The notes beneath the pieces are model-generated. The model saw only the letters and a list, made by a program, of their open reading frames with translations, was not told where the DNA came from and did not search any database. A DNA stretch of 58,396 bases from an uncultured bacterium. GTDB taxonomy: Bacteria; Bacillota; Clostridia; Oscillospirales; Ruminococcaceae. The position numbers and the translations under genes are program-made. Positions 52,018 through 58,396 of the stretch are shown piece by piece. The DNA is taken from assembly GCA_905214345.1 (NCBI GenBank), contig CAJMLV010000017.1:1-58396 (forward strand), written 5' to 3'. Within the stretch, counting starts at the first letter, position 1. Every line of letters begins with the position of its first letter.

Positions 52018-52704
52018 ATGGCAATATTTGCAATCGGGGATCTGCACCTTTCTCTGGGCACGGACAAGCCTATGGACGTGTTCCCCGGCTGGGAAGGATA
52101 CCTGCCCAAGCTGGAAGCCAAGTGGCGCACCCTGATTCAGGAAAACGATACGGTGATTCTGGCGGGGGATACCTCCTGGGCCATGCGCCTGCAGGATACC
52201 AAGGCGGATTTTGACTTTTTGCAGGCGCTGCCGGGGCAGAAATGGATGCTCAAGGGCAACCACGACTACTGGTGGACCACCGCCCGCAAGATGGAAAGCT
52301 ACATCGCCGCCAATGGCTGGGACACCCTGCACATCCTGCACAACAACTGCTGCCTGGTGGGCGGCAAGGCGCTGTGCGGGTCCCGCGGCTGGCCCTTTGA
52401 TGATGCCGCTGCCCAGAGCGCCAAGATCATGGCCCGGGAAGCCGGCCGTCTGGAGATGTCGCTGGCGGCGGGGGACGAAGCCGAAGAGCGCATAGCCTTT
52501 CTGCATTACCCGCCGGTGTTCGGCAACGCCTGCGCCCAGGAACTGGTGGACGTGCTCAAAGCCCACGGGGTACAGCAGTGCTTTTACGGCCATCTGCACG
52601 GCAAGGCCATCCGTTACGCCGTGCAGGGGGAGCGGGAAGGCATCCGTTACAAGCTGATTTCCGCCGACGGACTGGCTTTTTGCCCTTATAAGGTCTGTGA
52701 CTGA
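52018..52704 (+). CDS. Calcineurin-like metallophosphoesterase
   Basis: A 228-residue cytoplasmic phosphoesterase with the metal-binding motifs GDLHLS (Asp8, His10), LAGDTSW, LKGNHDYWW and GHLHGKA. The 'DVFPGWEGYLPKLEAKW' insert is typical of a conserved Firmicutes subgroup whose substrate is unknown. It lies 12 bp after thrC and probably shares its transcript. Confidence 0.88.
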   Translation: MAIFAIGDLHLSLGTDKPMDVFPGWEGYLPKLEAKWRTLIQENDTVILAGDTSWAMRLQDTKADFDFLQALPGQKWMLKGNHDYWWTTARKMESYIAANGWDTLHILHNNCCLVGGKALCGSRGWPFDDAAAQSAKIMAREAGRLEMSLAAGDEAEERIAFLHYPPVFGNACAQELVDVLKAHGVQQCFYGHLHGKAIRYAVQGEREGIRYKLISADGLAFCPYKVCD

Positions 52705-52708
52705 GAAA

Positions 52709-52732
52709 TTTTTTGCCTGCACAGGCAAAAAA
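52709..52732. repeat. Perfect inverted repeat after the phosphoesterase gene
   Basis: TTTTTTGCCTG (52709-52719) and CAGGCAAAAAA (52722-52732) with a 2-bp centre. The hairpin is flanked by U- and A-runs. It may be a weak terminator or a transcript end element. Confidence 0.6.
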
Positions 52733-52765
52733 ATGCAAAAGACACTGGTATTCTGTGTCATTGCA

Positions 52766-52774
52766 TGATATAAT
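52766..52774 (+). promoter_or_regulatory. Extended -10 promoter of tig
   Basis: TGATATAAT gives the extended -10 pattern TG-n-TATAAT. The -35 region is weak, as is usual for this class. Confidence 0.6.
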
Positions 52775-52805
52775 TACTTGTATTTCTATGTTTGGAGGAC
52801 TACAA

Positions 52806-54119
52806 ATGAACCTGATTTCTTGTGAAAAACTGGAAAAAAGCATGGTCGAGCTCCAGTTCTCGATCGATGCCGAAACCTTTAAAAATGCCGTTGCCGCCGC
52901 GTTCAAGCGCGAAAGCAAGAAGTATGCCGTGCCCGGCTTCCGCAAGGGCAAGGCTCCCCGCGCCATGATCGAGAAGATGTACGGCGCCGATATCTTCCAC
53001 TATGACGCCATCAACGACCTGTTCCCCGAAGCTTATGAGGCTGCCGTCAAGGAAGCCGGTATCGACGTTGTCGGCCGTCCTGAGCCCGAAGTGGTCTCCA
53101 TGTCCGAGGCCGAGGGCGCTACCCTGAAGGTCAAGGTTGCCGTCAAGCCCGAAGTCACCCTGGGCGACTACGCCGGTTTGAACGTCACCAAAAAGGTCAA
53201 GACTGTGGATGAGTCCCTGGTCGACGCCGAGATCAAGCGCATGCAGGACCGCAACGGCCGCCTGCTGACCCGTGAGGGCGCTGCTGAGAACGGCGACACC
53301 GTGGACATCGACTTCGAGGGCTTTGTGGACGGCGTCGCTTTCGAGGGCGGCAAGGCTGAGCACTACTCTCTGGTGCTGGGCAGCGGTTCCTTCATCCCCG
53401 GCTTTGAAGATCAGGTCATCGGCCATTCTGCCGGCGAAGAGTTTGACGTCAACGTCAAGTTCCCCGAGCAGTATCAGGCTGAAGAGCTGGCCGGCAAGGA
53501 CGCCACCTTCAAGATCAAGCTGCACGAAGTGAAGTACAAGGAACTGCCCGAACTGGACGACGACTTCGCCAAGGACGTCAGCGAGTACGACACCCTGGAT
53601 GAACTGAAGGATTCCATCCGCAAGAACATCGAGGAGAACAACAACAAGCAGGCCGACGCCCAGGTCGAGAACGATCTGATCGAGCAGGTCGTCAACGGCA
53701 TGACCGTGGAAGTGCCCGAGGCTATGTACGAAGCCCGCGTGGAAGAGCTGGTGCAGGACTTCCAGTACCGCATCGCTCAGCAGGGCCTGAAGCTGGAGCA
53801 GTATCTGCAGTATATGGGCATGGAGCTGGATGCCTTCAAGGCTCAGTTCCGTGAACAGGCCGAAAAGCAGGTCAAGATGCGTCTGGCTATGGAAGCCATC
53901 GTCGCCAAGGAAGCCATTCAGGCCACCGACGAGGAATTCGAAAACGAGATCAAGCGCATCGCCGATGCCTACAAGATGGAAGTGGAAAAGGTCCGCTCCG
54001 TTGTGGATGAAGCCGCTGTCAAGGCCGACCTGGCCGTGAACAAGGCCATCGACTTTGTGAAGGAGAAGGCCAACGTCACCGTCGAGAACGAGGACGCTTC
54101 TTCCGAGAACAAGGAATAA
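52806..54119 (+). CDS. tig: Trigger factor
   Basis: A 437-residue ribosome-bound chaperone and peptidyl-prolyl isomerase. The N-terminal ribosome-binding domain holds 'VPGFRKGKAPRAMIEKMYG' (GFRxGxxP loop). The FKBP domain (about 150-235) contains 'NGDTVDIDFEGFVDG' and 'SFIPGFEDQVIGHSAGEEF', and the helical C-terminal domain follows. The ATG at 52806 has TTGGAGG upstream; the frame begins at 52713. The order tig-clpP-clpX is conserved. Confidence 0.96.
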   Translation: MNLISCEKLEKSMVELQFSIDAETFKNAVAAAFKRESKKYAVPGFRKGKAPRAMIEKMYGADIFHYDAINDLFPEAYEAAVKEAGIDVVGRPEPEVVSMSEAEGATLKVKVAVKPEVTLGDYAGLNVTKKVKTVDESLVDAEIKRMQDRNGRLLTREGAAENGDTVDIDFEGFVDGVAFEGGKAEHYSLVLGSGSFIPGFEDQVIGHSAGEEFDVNVKFPEQYQAEELAGKDATFKIKLHEVKYKELPELDDDFAKDVSEYDTLDELKDSIRKNIEENNNKQADAQVENDLIEQVVNGMTVEVPEAMYEARVEELVQDFQYRIAQQGLKLEQYLQYMGMELDAFKAQFREQAEKQVKMRLAMEAIVAKEAIQATDEEFENEIKRIADAYKMEVEKVRSVVDEAAVKADLAVNKAIDFVKEKANVTVENEDASSENKE

Positions 54120-54130
54120 AAACAATTTGC

Positions 54131-54163
54131 GACCGATACGGTGCCGCTGCCGCCGTATCGGTC
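54131..54163 (+). other. Stem-loop between tig and clpP
   Basis: GACCGATACGG (54131-54141) pairs exactly with CCGTATCGGTC (54153-54163). It is followed by only a short T-run (GGTTTATC), so partial termination or mRNA stabilisation is likelier than full termination. Confidence 0.6.
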
Positions 54164-54231
54164 GGTTTATCACAGGGGAGTTTTTCCCCGGGCAGCCAAA
54201 ACAAGAATTGATTTTTCGGGAGGGAACTTGC

Positions 54232-54822
54232 ATGAGTTTGGTACCTTACGTCGTCGAACAGACTGCGCGCGGAGAGCGCAGCTATGATATCTTTTCCCGC
54301 CTGCTCAACGACCGCATCATTGTGTTGAGCGAGGATGTGAACCCCACTTCGGCCAGCGTGATCATCGCGCAGCTGCTGTATCTGGAAGGGCAGGACCCTG
54401 AAAAGGATATCAGCTTCTACATCAACAGCCCGGGCGGTTCCATCTCGGACGGCATGGCGATCCATGATACCATGCAGTATATCAAGTGCGATGTGTCCAC
54501 CATCTGCGTGGGCATGGCCGCATCCATGGGCGCCTTCCTGCTGGCCAGCGGCACCAAGGGCAAGCGTTTTGCTCTGCCCAACTCCGAGATACTGATCCAT
54601 CAGCCCCTCATCGGCGGTGGTGGGATCTCCGGCCAGGCCACCGACATCAAGATTCATGCCGACCACATTGTCCGGCTGAAATCCAAGCTCAACGGCCTGA
54701 TCAGTGACTACACCGGTCAGCCCCTTGAGGTCGTGGAGCGGGATACCGAGCGCGACAACTATATGACCGCCCAGCAGGCCAAGGAATACGGCCTGATCGA
54801 CGAGATCATCTCCAAACACTAA
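54232..54822 (+). CDS. clpP: ATP-dependent Clp protease proteolytic subunit ClpP
   Basis: A 196-residue serine peptidase forming the barrel that works with ClpX. The catalytic triad is Ser98 (GMAASMGA), His123 (LIHQP) and Asp171 (RDTERD). 'INSPGGSISDG' forms the oxyanion hole. The frame extends upstream to 54127, but the ATG at 54232 follows a GGGAGGG site and gives the usual N-terminus MSLVPYVVEQT. clpX follows 15 bp downstream. Confidence 0.97.
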   Translation: MSLVPYVVEQTARGERSYDIFSRLLNDRIIVLSEDVNPTSASVIIAQLLYLEGQDPEKDISFYINSPGGSISDGMAIHDTMQYIKCDVSTICVGMAASMGAFLLASGTKGKRFALPNSEILIHQPLIGGGGISGQATDIKIHADHIVRLKSKLNGLISDYTGQPLEVVERDTERDNYMTAQQAKEYGLIDEIISKH

Positions 54823-54837
54823 CCACGGGGGAAGGAA

Positions 54838-56181
54838 ATGGCAAATTCGATTTCCGGGAAAGACGGAAAGGAACGCGAACTGATCTGCAGCTTCTGCGGC
54901 CGTTCGCAAAAGCAGGTCGAACAGCTGATCATCGGCCCCGGCGTCAATATCTGCAAAGACTGCATCGATATGTGCTACAACGCCCTGTATAAGGACGACG
55001 ACGCTCCGCCGCCGCCCCGGGCCACTGCCCAGCGGCGTTCGGCAGCTGCACGCCCGCGCCACAGCATCGACCCGTTGCAGGACATCAACATCCTCACCCC
55101 GGCCGAAATCAAGGCGGGGCTGGATCAGTATGTCATCGGCCAGGACGAAACCAAAAAGGTGCTGGCTGTCTCGGTCTACAACCACTACAAACGGATTCTC
55201 TCCGGGCAGGAGAGCGACGTGGAACTGCAGAAGTCCAATGTGCTCATGCTGGGCCCCTCCGGCACCGGCAAGACCCTGCTGGCCCAGACCCTGGCCAAGA
55301 TGCTGGGTGTGCCCTTCGCCATCGCGGACGCCACCACCCTCACCGAGGCCGGCTACGTGGGCGAAGACGTGGAGAACATTCTGCTCAAGCTGATCCAGGC
55401 GGCGGATTTCGACATCCCCAAAGCGGAGATCGGCATCATCTATGTGGACGAGATCGACAAGATCACCCGCAAGAGCGAGAACCCCTCCATCACCCGCGAC
55501 GTGGGCGGCGAGGGCGTTCAGCAGGCGCTGCTGAAGATCCTGGAAGGTACCGTCAGCAACGTGCCGCCCCAGGGCGGCCGCAAGCACCCGCAGCAGGAGT
55601 TCATCCAGATTAACACAAAGAACATTCTGTTTATCTGCGGCGGTGCCTTTGACGGTCTGGAAAAGCTCATCCAGAAGCGCACCGACACTTCGTCCCTGGG
55701 CTTCGGCAGCCAGCTGCGCACCAATCTGGATCAGGATGAGACCCGCCAGAAGCTGCTGCGCAAGGTGGAACCGGACGATCTGGTCAAGTTTGGCCTGATC
55801 CCCGAACTCATCGGCCGTCTGCCGGTGGTCACTGTGCTGGACCCCCTGGACGAGGAATCCCTGGTCCGGGTGCTCACCGAGCCCAAGAACAGCATTGTGC
55901 GTCAGTACAAGGAACTGCTGGGCCTGGACAACGCCGAACTGGTCTTTACCGATGCTGCGCTGCATGCCATCGCCAAAAAGACCATCGAGCGCAAGAGCGG
56001 TGCCCGCGGCCTGCGCAGCGTGGTGGAAGAACTGCTCATCCCCATCATGTACGATATCCCCTCTGACCCCACCATTATCCGGGTCACCATCGATGAGGAT
56101 ACCGTCAACGGCGGCGAAGCCCACCTGGACTACGGCGCTGTGCGCAAGCGCTACAAGAATCAGAATCTTTCGCTGACCTGA
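54838..56181 (+). CDS. clpX: ATP-dependent Clp protease unfoldase ClpX
   Basis: A 447-residue AAA+ unfoldase. The zinc-binding domain has Cys17, Cys20, Cys39 and Cys42. Walker A GPSGTGKT (139-146), Walker B 'IIYVDEIDKI', the pore loop 'AGYVGEDVENI' and arginine-finger region 'FGLIPELIGRLPV' are all present. It recognises substrates, including ssrA-tagged proteins produced by the tmRNA in this window, and feeds them to ClpP. GAAGGA site before the ATG. Confidence 0.97.
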   Translation: MANSISGKDGKERELICSFCGRSQKQVEQLIIGPGVNICKDCIDMCYNALYKDDDAPPPPRATAQRRSAAARPRHSIDPLQDINILTPAEIKAGLDQYVIGQDETKKVLAVSVYNHYKRILSGQESDVELQKSNVLMLGPSGTGKTLLAQTLAKMLGVPFAIADATTLTEAGYVGEDVENILLKLIQAADFDIPKAEIGIIYVDEIDKITRKSENPSITRDVGGEGVQQALLKILEGTVSNVPPQGGRKHPQQEFIQINTKNILFICGGAFDGLEKLIQKRTDTSSLGFGSQLRTNLDQDETRQKLLRKVEPDDLVKFGLIPELIGRLPVVTVLDPLDEESLVRVLTEPKNSIVRQYKELLGLDNAELVFTDAALHAIAKKTIERKSGARGLRSVVEELLIPIMYDIPSDPTIIRVTIDEDTVNGGEAHLDYGAVRKRYKNQNLSLT

Positions 56182-56184
56182 TGC

Positions 56185-56226
56185 AAAGGCGGTGGTTTGC
56201 CCCCAAGGGTGGACCGCCGTCTTTTT
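56185..56226 (+). terminator. Intrinsic terminator of clpX
   Basis: AAAGGCGGT pairs with ACCGCC-GTC-TTT across about 20 nt; the loop holds an inner GCCCCCAAGGGTGG pairing. A T-run follows. Confidence 0.75.
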
Positions 56227-56265
56227 GCATACAGACCATAGTTGCCAAGAAAGGCGGTACTAAGT

Positions 56266-57144
56266 ATGAAACACTTTCGCGTTGCGCTGCTGCAGATCCT
56301 TCCCGGCAAAACCCGGGAGGAAAACTGCCAAATCGGCCTGGCAGCCTGCCGCCGGGCCAAGGCGATGGGAGCGGACCTGGCACTTTTTCCGGAGATGTGG
56401 AGCACCGGCTACACCATTGCCAAAGACCCTGCCGAATTGCAGGCGGCGGCCATTCCGGCCAACCATCTTTTTCTGCGGGCTTTTGCCGACTGTGCCCGGG
56501 AACTGGAGATGGCGGTGGGGGTGACCTGCCTGGAAGCCGACGGACCGCAGCCCAAAAACTCTCTTTTTGTCTATGACCGCCGCGGTGACCTGGCACTGCA
56601 CTACGCCAAGGTGCATACCTGCGATTTCGGGGAGGAAGCCCGCCTTGGCCGGGGCGACGCCTTTTATACCGCCGACCTGGACACGGCGGAGGGTAATGTG
56701 CGCATCGGCGCCATGATCTGCTATGACCGGGAATTTCCCGAAAGCGCCCGCCTTCTGATGCTGCAGGGAGCGGAAGTGGTGCTGGTGCCCAACGCCTGCC
56801 CCATGGAGATCAACCGGCTGTCCCAGCTGCGGGGGCGGGCCTATGAAAACATGATGGCCATTGCCACCTGCAACTATCCCGCCGGTCAGCCGGACTGCAA
56901 CGGCCATTCCGCCGCTTTTGACGGGGTGGCTTATCTGCCGGAACTGCCTGTTTCCCGGGACATGTGCGTGCTGGAAGCAGGGGAGGAGGAAGGCATCTGC
57001 CTGGTGGATTTCGATATGGAAATGCTGCGGGAGTACCGACGCAGCGAGGTCCATGGCAACGCCTACCGTCGCCCGGAATGTTACGGTGCCCTGCTGGATA
57101 CAAACATTGAAGAAACTTTCCGCCGTCCGGATCGCCGCCCGTAA
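56266..57144 (+). CDS. Carbon-nitrogen hydrolase (nitrilase superfamily amidase)
   Basis: A 292-residue amidase with the full Glu-Lys-Cys triad: Glu43 in FPEMWSTGY, Lys115 in HYAKVHTCDF and Cys152 in ICYDREFPES. The superfamily hydrolyses amides or carbamoyl groups; the exact substrate is not deducible. The frame opens at 56242, but the ATG at 56266 has AAAGGCGG upstream and starts at the usual strand MKHFRVALLQ. It ends before the groESL control region. Confidence 0.9.
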   Translation: MKHFRVALLQILPGKTREENCQIGLAACRRAKAMGADLALFPEMWSTGYTIAKDPAELQAAAIPANHLFLRAFADCARELEMAVGVTCLEADGPQPKNSLFVYDRRGDLALHYAKVHTCDFGEEARLGRGDAFYTADLDTAEGNVRIGAMICYDREFPESARLLMLQGAEVVLVPNACPMEINRLSQLRGRAYENMMAIATCNYPAGQPDCNGHSAAFDGVAYLPELPVSRDMCVLEAGEEEGICLVDFDMEMLREYRRSEVHGNAYRRPECYGALLDTNIEETFRRPDRRP

Positions 57145-57313
57145 AGACGGCTGAAGCTTTCAGCGGCTGCGGCGGGACTGCTAAAACCGGCCCGCCGGTC
57201 GAAATCGACGGAAAAAACAGGAAAAACGACGATGAAAACAGGTTTTGAGTAAAAATAAAAAAACGTTGTTTCGAATAAAAACGCTGTTCACAAAAATTTT
57301 ATACTTGGGATAC
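57145..57313. other. Non-coding gap before the groESL promoter
   Basis: AT-rich in its second half, with long A-runs (57208-57300). No gene or clear terminator for the amidase was found. A short GGCCCGCCGG palindrome-like stretch lies near 57187-57198. Confidence 0.4.
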
Positions 57314-57342
57314 TTGATTTTTGACGGGCAAGTGACTACAAT
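57314..57342 (+). promoter_or_regulatory. Sigma-A promoter of groESL
   Basis: TTGATT (57314-57319), 17 bp, TACAAT (57337-57342), directly upstream of the CIRCE element. Confidence 0.8.
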
Positions 57343-57346
57343 GTAT

Positions 57347-57373
57347 TTAGCACTCAAGAGAAATGAGTGCTAA
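57347..57373. promoter_or_regulatory. CIRCE operator (HrcA-binding site)
   Basis: A perfect TTAGCACTC-N9-GAGTGCTAA, starting 4 bp after the -10 box and so covering the transcription start. HrcA repressor bound here would block groESL transcription in the absence of heat stress. hrcA itself is not in the window. Confidence 0.97.
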
Positions 57374-57420
57374 AACAAAGTTAAACAAAAGTTTTTTTAA
57401 TTATAAGGAGGCATTTCACC

Positions 57421-57705
57421 ATGAGAATCAAACCTCTGGCTGACCGTGTTGTCATTAAGCTGGTCGAAGAAGAAGAGACCACCAAGGGCGGGCTGATCCT
57501 GACCGGCTCCGCCAAAGAAAAGCCCCAGATCGCCGAAGTCCTGGCTGTTGGCCCGGGCGGCAATGTGGACGGCAAGGAAGTGGAAATGATCGTCAAGGTC
57601 GGTGATAAGGTCCTGACCAGCAAGTACTCCGGCACCGAGGTCAAGGTCGATGGCGAGGAATGCACCATCGTCCGTCAGAGCGACATTCTGGCCGTTGTGG
57701 AATAA
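57421..57705 (+). CDS. groES: Co-chaperonin GroES
   Basis: A 94-residue ring subunit that caps GroEL. Typical sequence: 'IKPLADRVVIKLVEEEETTKGGLIL' (mobile loop included), 'KPQIAEVLAVGPGG', 'VGDKVLTSKYSGTEVKVDGEE' and the C-terminal 'RQSDILAVVE'. First gene of the operon, downstream of CIRCE; AAGGAGG site 8 nt before the ATG. Confidence 0.98.
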   Translation: MRIKPLADRVVIKLVEEEETTKGGLILTGSAKEKPQIAEVLAVGPGGNVDGKEVEMIVKVGDKVLTSKYSGTEVKVDGEECTIVRQSDILAVVE

Positions 57706-57740
57706 TCACGCTTTCAAGTTAAGGTAAGGAGAGATATATT

Positions 57741-58396
57741 ATGGCTAAACAGATTAAGCAGGGCGAAGAAGCCCGCAAAGCTCTTTGCGCCGGCATTGAC
57801 CAGCTGGCCGATACCGTCAAGATCACCCTGGGCCCCAAGGGTCGCAACGTGGTTCTGTCCAAGAAGTTCGGCAGCCCCCTCATCACCAATGACGGCGTGA
57901 CCATCGCCAAGGAGATCGAGCTGAAGGACGAGTTCGAAAACATGGGCGCTCAGCTGGTTCGCGAAGTTGCTACCAAGACCAACGATGCTGCCGGCGACGG
58001 CACCACCACCGCCACCGTCCTGGCCCAGGCTCTGGTCACCGAAGGCATGAAGAATGTCACCGCCGGTGCCAACCCCATGGACATCAAGCGCGGCATGCAG
58101 AAGGCCATCGGCGCTGCTGTGGAAGCTGTCAAGGCTCACAGCCAGAAGGTCAACGGCACCAAGGACATCGCCCGTGTCGGCACTGTTTCCGCCGGTGATG
58201 CCGAGATCGGCCAGCTGATCGCCGACGCCATGGAGAAGGTCACCGCCGACGGCGTCATCACCATCGAAGAGAACAAGACCACTGCCGAAACCTACACCGA
58301 AGTGGTGGAAGGCATGCAGTTCGACCGCGGCTACATCACTCCGTATATGGTTACCGATACCGAGAAGATGGAAGCTGTCTTTGACGACGCCAACGT
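57741..58396 (+). CDS. groEL: Chaperonin GroEL (partial, N-terminal)
   Basis: The first 218 codons are visible; the gene runs off the right edge. 'TLGPKGRNVVLSKKFGSPLITNDGVTIAKEIEL' and the ATP-binding 'GDGTTTATVLAQALV' are diagnostic for the equatorial domain, and 'VITIEENKTTAETYTEVVEGMQFDRGYITPYM' for the intermediate and apical parts. GroEL with GroES folds newly made proteins. It lies 35 bp after groES with a GGAGAG site. Confidence 0.98.
   Translation, partial: MAKQIKQGEEARKALCAGIDQLADTVKITLGPKGRNVVLSKKFGSPLITNDGVTIAKEIELKDEFENMGAQLVREVATKTNDAAGDGTTTATVLAQALVTEGMKNVTAGANPMDIKRGMQKAIGAAVEAVKAHSQKVNGTKDIARVGTVSAGDAEIGQLIADAMEKVTADGVITIEENKTTAETYTEVVEGMQFDRGYITPYMVTDTEKMEAVFDDAN

Overview
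The window is a GC-rich, gene-dense stretch of a bacterial chromosome. It most resembles a Clostridia member of the Oscillospiraceae/Ruminococcaceae, near Gemmiger, Subdoligranulum or Faecalibacterium. That placement is inference: it rests on Firmicutes-type gene neighbourhoods (SRP RNA-dnaX-ybaB-recR, rplS-lepB-rbgA-rnhB-yraN, tepA-ftsK, tig-clpP-clpX, CIRCE-groESL), Rex, a GlcT/RAT antitermination system, and high-GC codon use. No prophage, insertion sequence or CRISPR array was seen.

Layout. (1) 1-6866, minus strand: a surface-polysaccharide operon. It holds a membrane O-acyltransferase (cut by the window edge), a DUF2304 protein, a GT2 and a GT4 glycosyltransferase, and the CapE/CapF/CapG set that makes UDP-N-acetyl-L-fucosamine. 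(2) 7049-8810: pepT, a tRNA-Gly(CCC) with a consensus promoter, and a small unknown protein. (3) 8902-18008: a pectin-utilisation locus with GH28, GH105, pectinesterase and a TIM-barrel isomerase, a divergent AraC regulator, and an ABC importer. The enzymes lack signal peptides, so oligogalacturonides appear to be imported and then broken down inside the cell. (4) 18482-29120: tdk, rex, tepA, ftsK, a ComEC-like metallo-beta-lactamase protein, and a methionine-synthesis block (metF, free-standing MetH activation protein, short metH). (5) 29160-33246: SRP RNA, dnaX, ybaB, recR, smpB and tmRNA. (6) 33383-38598: a LytTR/DUF3021 pair, a HAD phosphatase, and glcT-ptsG with a RAT antiterminator/terminator before each gene.

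(7) 38743-47490: lipase-like hydrolase, rhomboid protease, ComEA-like protein, polyphosphate kinase, SRPBCC protein, an M23/M50 pair resembling SpoIVFA/SpoIVFB, and a B12-binding radical SAM protein with its DUF2344 partner. (8) 47650-56181: rplS-lepB-rbgA-rnhB-yraN, thrC, a phosphoesterase, tig, clpP and clpX. (9) 56266-end: a nitrilase-family amidase, then CIRCE-controlled groES and the start of groEL.

Most of the window is housekeeping. The parts most worth following up are the pectin locus, where two operons share a promoter-like element at identical spacing, the palindrome over the tRNA-Gly promoter, the paired RAT switches, and the LytTR/DUF3021 module. Sites (promoters, terminators, operators) were found by eye and are predictions.
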